Assembly (NCBI GenBank): GCA_947475795.1
Contig: CANJOX010000112.1
Coordinates: forward strand, 1 to 9,262
DNA: 9,262 bases
Direction of reading: 5' to 3'
From: Gemmatimonadota bacterium
Lineage (GTDB): Bacteria; Gemmatimonadota; Gemmatimonadetes; Gemmatimonadales; Gemmatimonadaceae
This document shows positions 1-4,625 of this stretch, in pieces. The notes beneath the pieces are model-generated. The model worked only from the letters and a program-made list of their open reading frames with translations. It was not told the origin of the DNA and searched no databases. The stretch's first letter is position 1. The number at the start of each line of letters is the position of its first letter. The translations under genes were made by a program, and so were the position numbers.

Positions 1-2009
1 CGTCCGCGCCACCACACGGCATCTGGAATGCCGTGCGGTGCTTCCACGTCCACCGTTTCCGGTGCATCGAGTAACCGGAGCACGGCGTCGGTGTTCGGGG
101 TCGGCGACGCAGCTGGTGATGTCGGCGCGGGTATGGGCGCGGGTATGGGCGCCGCGCCGAGGGCCATGGCGTCGGCGCTGATCCAGCGGCCGGTGTCTTC
201 GGGGCGATGACTGTCGCCGGCTTCGGGGTGCACGACGACGGTGCCGGTGTTGTCGGGATCGAGCACGGCGCGCAGGCGCGCGAACACGGCGTCGGCATTC
301 ATGGCGGCGTCGCGCCACGACGGGATCAGCAGGTCGCCTTGATCGGCGGCGAGCGGCGCGGTGGCGGGAATGCTGACGGTGACGCCGATGATCGGCGCGG
401 GGATGCTCCACCGGTCCAGCAGGCTGCGGCATTGATCGAACAGCGGCTCGAGCCGCGCGAGCGGACGCGCGGGGCGGATTTCGCGGGTGATGGAGCGTTG
501 GGGGATGCTGAGGAGGGATGGAACTGCCAACGGCTTAGGAGGCAGGGAGGAGGGTGTCAGGGAGGAGGGGGCAGGGGGAGGCTCCTTCCTCCGTCCTGGT
601 TCCCTTCGTCCTGCTTCCTTCGTTGTCGTGTCGTCGGACGTCTCCGGCACGTGCGTGTGCCCGCGCATCTCGCTGCCGATGTCGTCGATGGGATACTGAC
701 GACCGGCGTCGAGCACGAGCGTGATCGCGACCGCCGCGGCGGCGCGTCCGTCTTCCACACACTCGCGCAGTAGGCGCTGCAACTGCGCGCGCAACACGAA
801 CAGCAAGGGCTCGGTGCTTTCCACCGCCGCTGGCAACTCCACACTCGCACTGCGCGCGGCGTCCACCCGCACGAGCCCCGGCCGACGGGGATCGTGGCCG
901 TGGGCGAGTCGCCACGCGGTGAGGCCGCCGGGGCCCCAGCGCTTTTCGATGTCGCCGGCCTCGAGCGAGGCCAGACCGCCGACGGTGCGCAGTCCCAACG
1001 CCTGCAGCGCGTCGCGCAGATCATCGTCCATGGGCACCAACCCCAATGGCGCCGGTGCGAGATACTGCGCGCACTGCCCGGCGGGGATGATGGTGATGCC
1101 GTCAGGCAGCGTGAGGGGATCGCGTTCCCGCACACCCTGGGGATCACGTTCGCGTACGGCGCGGCTGCGGGCGCGCGGCGCCCAGGTGGCGGCGCGCGCG
1201 GCGACGCACGAATCGGCGATGGCGACGCGGGCATCGGGGTGCCACTGCTGCGCGATGGCGAGCAGGGTGCGCGCGAGCTGGGCTTCGCCACCGATGGCCT
1301 CGAAGCCGTTGGCACCCACCCACCACATCCCGGGCGCACCGGCCACGGGCGTGACCTGGGGACTGGCGGCGAGCAGCGCGGTGCTGGCCGCCAACACGGC
1401 GTCGCGGATGGCGTGATCGTCCCACGGGCGCACGTCGAGATCGGCACAGCAGGCGCGGGCTTCGGGGAGGAGCATCCCGGCGCGGACGCCGGCCCGGCCG
1501 GCGGCGAGGGAGACGGCGCGGAGTTTGGTGTCGATGAGGAGGGCGCGGGGGGCGTTGTCCCAGTGGGCTTTGGGCTGGGGGCTATGGGCGCTCGGCCGTG
1601 AGCCGTGGGCCGTGGGCGGTGGGCTCGTGGCGCTTGGGGCGGCGACCGTACCCGGGGTCGGCGGCGCGGCGGCGGCCGCGCGCGCGCGTCCAGTCGCGGG
1701 TACGCTGGTCGGTTTCGCGGTCGCTGCGCTCCCGCGGCGGGAACGGGCGGTCGCTGGTGATGGCGAGGCCACGGTCGGTAAACCCAGCGGCAAGGCGAGC
1801 TGGGTGTCCGGGAAGGTCAACTCCGTACAGGTCGCTGGCGGACACGCCGAGTCCGCCCCAAGTGACGGGGTGCTCGGTGTGTTGACCGGGCTGTTCGGCG
1901 TCACTGCTGTTGCCGCGGGCGGTCCAGGGACGACGCGCGCTTCGCGCCACCCCGCGCCGATCGGGAATCTCGGAATCCGTACACACGCGACGCGCCATGA
2001 CGACTGCAC
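1..2009 (-). CDS. imuB: ImuB-like, catalytically inactive Y-family polymerase (C-terminus off the left edge)
   Basis: ImuB is the non-catalytic Y-family subunit that connects ImuA and DnaE2 to the beta clamp in damage-induced mutagenesis. The frame is open from a GTG at 2009 to the window edge (669 residues visible), with a GAGGTG Shine-Dalgarno a few bases upstream. Residues 7-16 (VACVRIPRFP) form the family's first strand, without the metal-binding Asp of active DinB. Conserved sequence resumes at W150 (RALLIDTKLRAVSLA). The usual SxDE segment reads WWVGANGFE (229-237), so the catalytic acids are absent, as expected for ImuB. The helix-hairpin-helix region is at about 322-370 (LGLRTVGGL...RWGPGGLTAWRLA) and the little-finger domain follows. 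Two low-complexity insertions stand out, at about 30-149 (A/P/T/S-rich) and 455-492 (basic, then P/S-rich). A small duplication, VRERDP twice, lies near 1120-1160. The last visible residues (VWWRG) resemble the usual C-terminal region. The gene overlaps imuA by 428 bases; dnaE2 may follow beyond position 1. Confidence 0.88.
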   Translation of the reverse strand, partial: MQSSWRVACVRIPRFPIGAGWREARVVPGPPAATAVTPNSPVNTPSTPSLGADSACPPATCTELTFPDTQLALPLGLPTVASPSPATARSRRGSAATAKPTSVPATGRARAAAAAPPTPGTVAAPSATSPPPTAHGSRPSAHSPQPKAHWDNAPRALLIDTKLRAVSLAAGRAGVRAGMLLPEARACCADLDVRPWDDHAIRDAVLAASTALLAASPQVTPVAGAPGMWWVGANGFEAIGGEAQLARTLLAIAQQWHPDARVAIADSCVAARAATWAPRARSRAVRERDPQGVRERDPLTLPDGITIIPAGQCAQYLAPAPLGLVPMDDDLRDALQALGLRTVGGLASLEAGDIEKRWGPGGLTAWRLAHGHDPRRPGLVRVDAARSASVELPAAVESTEPLLFVLRAQLQRLLRECVEDGRAAAAVAITLVLDAGRQYPIDDIGSEMRGHTHVPETSDDTTTKEAGRREPGRRKEPPPAPSSLTPSSLPPKPLAVPSLLSIPQRSITREIRPARPLARLEPLFDQCRSLLDRWSIPAPIIGVTVSIPATAPLAADQGDLLIPSWRDAAMNADAVFARLRAVLDPDNTGTVVVHPEAGDSHRPEDTGRWISADAMALGAAPIPAPIPAPTSPAASPTPNTDAVLRLLDAPETVDVEAPHGIPDAVWWRG
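541..625. repeat. Degenerate 7-bp repeat array inside imuB, G-rich then C/T-rich
   Basis: The plus strand divides into 7-bp units. Six G-rich units (541-582, for example GGCAGGG, AGGAGGG, GGGCAGG) are followed by six pyrimidine-rich units of form TNNNTCC (583-589, 590-596, 597-603, one extra C, 605-611, 612-618, 619-625). Five G-runs between 545 and 578 also fit the G-quadruplex pattern (G3+ with loops of 7 or fewer). On the minus strand the array encodes the linker at about ImuB residues 462-490. Confidence 0.6.
1562..1631. repeat. Degenerate 7-bp repeat array (consensus NNTGGGC, ten units) in the imuA/imuB overlap
   Basis: Ten contiguous plus-strand heptamers can be read: AGTGGGC, TTTGGGC, TGGGGGC, TATGGGC, GCTCGGC, CGTGAGC, CGTGGGC, CGTGGGC, GGTGGGC, TCGTGGC. 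The minus strand gives GCCCACN units. In the ImuB frame it encodes a loose Pro/Ala/His repeat just before the conserved sequence resumes at W150. The imuA stop codon (plus strand CTA, 1582-1584) straddles two units. Confidence 0.75.
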
Positions 2010-2754
2010 TGCTCACCTCGATGGACTGACTGCGACCCTGACTGTGCCCGCCTTTCTCCACGGTTATCACACACCGTCGCGATACATCGGCGACCGGTTC
2101 CGGGGATGGGGTGGGTCGTCGTCGGCTGGGTAACAGGCGCATCGAGGGCGGCATACTCGGCGCGCACGGCGGCATCGCGGCCACGCGCAGACGCACGGTG
2201 CCGGCCAACCGGCTGGGACGCGCGGTACGGCCACTCTCGTGGTGCTCGAGCACCACGCACGCCGCATCGCGCTCCCGTGCCAGCTGTGCCAGGCGCACGC
2301 CATGCACCCGCGACAGCGGCGGGGCGCCGTCGATGACGACCAGCGCGAACACCCCGCTGCGCAGCAACAGATCGGCGGTCCACGCACTGCGTGTGGTATC
2401 GGGCGGCCGGATCACCACGAAGCGCGACCCCAGCGCGGCCCATGGCGCCGGGGCGAGCGTGCGCGTGGCGTCGATCCATGCCACCCACGCGCCGGTGTGC
2501 AGCACCTGCGCCACCAACCGCCGCAGCAACGCCGTTTTGCCGACGGCCAGGGGGCCGCTGATCTCGGTGACTCGCCCCCGCGGAATGCCGCCCCCCAGCG
2601 CCCGGTCCAACCGCGCCAGCCCCGTGCTCCACGGGCCGCTGGCCTGCCGTCCACTGGCCACCACCGCTTGCAGTTGATCGCGGAGTGGCGTGAGGTCCGG
2701 CCGCGCCAACGCGGGAGCGGGATCGAGGAGGGCGGTAGCAGGCAAGGCGGTCAT
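1582..2754 (-). CDS. imuA: ImuA-like RecA-fold ATPase with an overprinted C-terminal tail
   Basis: ImuA is a RecA-related accessory protein of the ImuA-ImuB-DnaE2 translesion mutasome. In this 390-residue frame, residues 43-65 (STGLARLDRALGGGIPRG, then VTEIS) give the typical RecA/ImuA lead-in. Walker A is GPLAVGKT (67-74) and Walker B is FALVVIDG (136-143). A further core strand is ITVEKGG (230-236). The recognisable domain ends near residue 247, matching the usual family length of roughly 220-260. Residues 249-390 are an R/P-rich tail read from the same DNA as the ImuB N-terminus and insertion, in another frame. The stop lies inside a 7-bp repeat array. The ATG at 2754 has no Shine-Dalgarno; a -10-like TATTTA would put transcription start at the ATG. 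Regulation by LexA is suggested by an upstream GTTC-N7-GTTC. ImuA identity is firm; translation of the tail follows from the lack of any earlier stop but its function is unknown. Confidence 0.85.
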   Translation of the reverse strand: MTALPATALLDPAPALARPDLTPLRDQLQAVVASGRQASGPWSTGLARLDRALGGGIPRGRVTEISGPLAVGKTALLRRLVAQVLHTGAWVAWIDATRTLAPAPWAALGSRFVVIRPPDTTRSAWTADLLLRSGVFALVVIDGAPPLSRVHGVRLAQLARERDAACVVLEHHESGRTARPSRLAGTVRLRVAAMPPCAPSMPPSMRLLPSRRRPTPSPEPVADVSRRCVITVEKGGHSQGRSQSIEVSSAVVMARRVCTDSEIPDRRGVARSARRPWTARGNSSDAEQPGQHTEHPVTWGGLGVSASDLYGVDLPGHPARLAAGFTDRGLAITSDRPFPPRERSDRETDQRTRDWTRARGRRRAADPGYGRRPKRHEPTAHGPRLTAERP

Positions 2755-2771
2755 ACCGAATAAATACCGAA
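2753..2771 (-). promoter_or_regulatory. 11-bp-period direct repeat overlapping the imuA start; possible leaderless promoter
   Basis: On the minus strand, TTCGGTAT occurs twice (2771-2764 and 2760-2753) separated by TTA, a spacing of one helical turn. The second copy runs into the imuA ATG. The sequence TATTTA (2766-2761) between and within the copies sits where a -10 element would place the start site on the ATG itself, and there is no Shine-Dalgarno. The -35 match (TTCCCG, 17 bp further upstream) is poor. This could be a promoter with an operator, or chance in a short AT-richer patch. Confidence 0.35.
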
Positions 2772-2826
2772 AACCAAAGGCGGCGGGAAGATCAGATTCT
2801 GGAAAATCCGATGAGGGGGCCCGCGG

Positions 2827-2841
2827 GAACCGTTCCGGAAC
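2827..2841 (-). promoter_or_regulatory. Candidate LexA-type operator GTTC-N7-GTTC
   Basis: The minus strand reads GTTCCGGAACGGTTC, an exact match to the alphaproteobacterial SOS box GTTC-N7-GTTC (plus strand GAAC-N7-GAAC). It includes the perfect palindrome GTTCCGGAAC (2832-2841). It lies 73 bp upstream of imuA, a damage-inducible gene in many bacteria, and 48 bp upstream of the divergent dehydratase gene. LexA specificity in this organism is unknown, so assignment rests on motif plus context. Confidence 0.45.
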
Positions 2842-2888
2842 CGGCGCCTATTGTCTCCGTACGAGGCACACTCTACTCTAGGAGACAC

Positions 2889-3173
2889 ATGCCTGCTCTG
2901 TCCGATATCGAAATCCAGCGAGGCCTCGGCGCCCTGCCGGGCTGGTCCCGTAAGGGCCACGCGCTCGTGAAGGGGTACCACTTCGCCACGTTTCCGGCGG
3001 GTGTGGCCTTCATCGCGCAGGTGGCCGATATCGCCGAAACGATGCAGCATCACCCCGACATCGATATCCGCTACACCAAGGTGCACTTCTCGCTCAGTAC
3101 GCACGACGCGGGCGGGATCACCCAAAAGGATTTCGAACTCGCCCGCGCGATCGAGGAGCTGGCGGCGGCGTAG
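2889..3173 (+). CDS. Pterin-4a-carbinolamine dehydratase (4a-hydroxytetrahydrobiopterin dehydratase)
   Basis: This 94-residue protein belongs to the small PCD/DCoH family, which dehydrates 4a-hydroxytetrahydrobiopterin during pterin cofactor recycling after aromatic amino-acid hydroxylation. Some bacterial members occur without a hydroxylase and have other proposed roles. The diagnostic segment is visible: HHPDIDI (54-60), then KVHFSLSTHDAGGIT (64-78), with H54, H55 and H72 at the expected catalytic positions, and a closing DFELARAIE helix. Length matches the family. The ATG at 2889 is chosen because AGGAGA lies 4-5 bases upstream and the family starts there; an in-frame ATG at 2811 would add 26 unrelated residues over the putative operator. 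It is divergent from imuA across 134 bp and appears to stand alone. No phenylalanine hydroxylase gene is in the window, so the substrate here is not settled. Confidence 0.9.
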   Translation: MPALSDIEIQRGLGALPGWSRKGHALVKGYHFATFPAGVAFIAQVADIAETMQHHPDIDIRYTKVHFSLSTHDAGGITQKDFELARAIEELAAA

Positions 3174-3251
3174 GGAGTGTGGCGAATGACGGGCGTTTGG
3201 TTCTTCCACACGCGAACCGGTCGGCGCCAATACGAGATTGCGGGGTTGGGT

Positions 3252-3280
3252 TTGCCCGACTGTCTCACCGGTGATACACT
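3252..3280 (+). promoter_or_regulatory. Promoter of the vapBC pair, predicted leaderless, with palindromic operator
   Basis: TTGCCC (3252-3257) and TACACT (3275-3280) are separated by 17 bp, and the -10 is extended by TG at 3272-3273. A start site about seven bases after the -10 falls on or near the A of the antitoxin ATG at 3287, and no proper Shine-Dalgarno precedes it. The spacer holds the perfect 10-bp palindrome TCACCGGTGA (3265-3274), directly against the -10, well placed for autorepression by the antitoxin or complex. The half-site TCACCG recurs at 3297-3302. Confidence 0.5.
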
Positions 3281-3286
3281 CAGGTT

Positions 3287-3523
3287 ATGGACAACGTCAC
3301 CGTTAGAGAACTGCGAAACAACGGTGGTCGGGTGCTGCAGCGCGTGGCCGACGGAGAAACACTCACCGTGACCATGGACGGGCGTCCGATCGCCGAATTG
3401 CGTCCGCTCACCGGTCGGGGCCTCACCGCAGCGGCGCTGCTGACACGGTGGCGCCGACTTCCGTCGGTCGACATAGAGCAGCTGCGCCATGATCTCGACG
3501 ACGTGATGGACGGATCCCTGTGA
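3287..3523 (+). CDS. Phd/YefM-type antitoxin of a VapBC pair
   Basis: This 78-residue protein resembles the Phd/YefM antitoxin fold. It starts MDNVTVRELRNNGGRVL, followed by the DGETLTVTMDGRPIAELRPL strand pattern typical of the N-terminal DNA-binding dimer domain (residues about 1-45). The C-terminal half (LLTRWRRLPSVDIEQLRHDLDDVMDGSL) is an acidic helical region of the sort that wraps the toxin. Its stop overlaps the toxin start as GTGA, so the two are translationally coupled. Family knowledge says such antitoxins bind their own promoter; the palindrome in the promoter spacer is a candidate site. It is not a ribbon-helix-helix or AbrB VapB. The promoter seems to give a leaderless message beginning at this ATG. 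Antitoxin identity is strong from sequence and neighbour together. Confidence 0.85.
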   Translation: MDNVTVRELRNNGGRVLQRVADGETLTVTMDGRPIAELRPLTGRGLTAAALLTRWRRLPSVDIEQLRHDLDDVMDGSL

Positions 3524-3945
3524 TCGATCGGGTCCGCCATGACCGCGGCATCCTCGACACCAGCACGGTGATCCTGCTCAGTCGGCTCGACGATCCCGCG
3601 GTGCTACCGGATGAACCGCTGATCACGGCCATCACGTTGGCTGAACTCAGCGTCGGGCCGCTCGTTGCCAAATCCGATCACGAACGGACGGCGCGACAGG
3701 CGCATCTGCAGCAGGCGGAAGCAGATTTCGATGCGCTGCCGTTCGATGCCGCCGCCGCGCGGGCCTTCGGACGCGTGGCCGCATCGTTACGGCAAGCCGG
3801 GCGCAAGACGCAGGCCCGCTCGTACGACGCCATGATTGCCGCCACGGCGCTCGCGAACGCGTTACCGATCTACACGTGCAATCCTGATGACTTCAGCGGC
3901 ATCGACGGGCTCGACGTCGTGGCCGTACCGATGCCGACGCGCTAA
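3520..3945 (+). CDS. PIN-domain ribonuclease toxin (VapC family)
   Basis: This 141-residue protein fits the VapC size range. PIN-domain toxins are Mg2+-dependent endoribonucleases, many of which cut initiator tRNA, other tRNAs or rRNA; the target here cannot be told. The acidic active-site residues can be placed: D13 in ILDTSTVILL, E42 in ITLAELSVGP, D103 in SYDAMIAATALA, and D123/D124 in TCNPDDFSGI, the usual T-x-N-x-x-D-F pattern. All are intact, so the toxin is probably active. The start is the GTG at 3520, which shares bases with the antitoxin TGA. The gene ends 29 bases from the stop of the convergent HAD gene. Co-transcription with the antitoxin is clear from the overlap. Nothing suggests truncation. 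Confidence 0.9.
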   Translation: MIDRVRHDRGILDTSTVILLSRLDDPAVLPDEPLITAITLAELSVGPLVAKSDHERTARQAHLQQAEADFDALPFDAAAARAFGRVAASLRQAGRKTQARSYDAMIAATALANALPIYTCNPDDFSGIDGLDVVAVPMPTR

Positions 3946-3974
3946 GCGCGCCTCCCGCTCGTTGACGCGGCGGC

Positions 3975-4625
3975 TCAGGAGGCGAGCGTGGCGACGATGC
4001 CCGGCAGTTCTGTCATACTGGTCATCCAATAATCGGGTGCCGCGACCGCCAGTTCCTCTCGGCTGAACGGCCCCCACTGCGCAGCCGCCGTGCGCACACC
4101 GGCCGCCCGCCCGGCATGCATATCGTGCGGGGAATCCCCCACGAACAGGGCGCCGTGCGCCGGCAGCCCCAGCCGGTCGAGCGCCAGCAGCACGGGGTCG
4201 GGGAGCGGCTTGTGCCGCACGGTCTCCTCGAAGGTGACGATCGCGTCGAACGACGACGCCAGCCCGACTTGATCGAGCGAGCGCCCCGTCATGCCGCGCC
4301 CTTTGCTGGTGACAAGCGCCGTGGCATGCCCGGCGGCACGTGCCCACGCGATGGTCTCAGGCACCCCGGGATACACGGTGGTGAGCCGCGGCAGGTGGAT
4401 GGTCTGATACTCGCGATAGCGCGTGGCCAACGCCTCGACCGCCTCCGCCCCGTCACACCACTCGGCCAACTGGGTCCGCAACGGCGTCCCGATCCCGGCC
4501 ACCCACTGCTCCGTCGTGGGGGCGCGCTCCTGCCCCGCAAAGGCGAAGTGCATGGACTCGAGGAGCAACTGGATCGAGTCGATCAGGGTCCCGTCGAGAT
4601 CGAAGAGCAAGGCGTGTCGTGGCAT
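3975..4625 (-). CDS. HAD-family phosphatase, phosphoglycolate phosphatase-like
   Basis: A 216-residue haloacid dehalogenase-superfamily hydrolase with a helical C1 cap, the layout of Gph phosphoglycolate phosphatase and PpaX pyrophosphatase. Motif I is FDLDGTLIDS with nucleophile D9 and acid D11. Motif II is VTSKGR (S107). Motif III is the Lys in RHKPLPDP (K139). Motif IV is FVGDSPHDMHAG (D164, D168). All catalytic residues are present; the substrate cannot be set from sequence. The ATG at 4625 is chosen because the superfamily begins immediately before motif I. The frame is open further upstream to 4832, but that stretch is Cys/Arg-rich and lies within the helicase gene. Its first 43 bases overlap the helicase 3' end in another frame, and no close Shine-Dalgarno is seen, so translation may depend on ribosomes finishing the helicase. 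It could be a housekeeping repair enzyme (phosphoglycolate arises from DNA 3' ends) or an accidental neighbour. Confidence 0.88.
   Translation of the reverse strand: MPRHALLFDLDGTLIDSIQLLLESMHFAFAGQERAPTTEQWVAGIGTPLRTQLAEWCDGAEAVEALATRYREYQTIHLPRLTTVYPGVPETIAWARAAGHATALVTSKGRGMTGRSLDQVGLASSFDAIVTFEETVRHKPLPDPVLLALDRLGLPAHGALFVGDSPHDMHAGRAAGVRTAAAQWGPFSREELAVAAPDYWMTSMTELPGIVATLAS

Noticed and set aside
557..1447. A 296-codon minus-strand frame over imuB
   Set aside because: Low-complexity Ser/Pro/Arg translation; the neighbouring frame gives a continuous ImuB sequence.
1562..1631. CRISPR array or transposon end in the repeat region
   Set aside because: The units are contiguous 7-mers without spacers, and there is no transposase or terminal inverted repeat.
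2811..2888. Upstream ATG for the dehydratase gene
   Set aside because: It adds 26 unconserved residues across the putative operator and promoter, while the ATG at 2889 has a good Shine-Dalgarno and matches family length.
3199..3218. GGTTC/GAACC hairpin after the dehydratase gene
   Set aside because: Only five Watson-Crick pairs with a 10-base loop and no T-tract; too weak to call a terminator.
3949..3984. Inverted repeat CGCCTCC/GGAGGCG between the convergent vapC and HAD genes as a terminator
   Set aside because: The arms pair (7 bp, 22-base loop), but there is no T-tract on either side and the GC background makes such pairs common.
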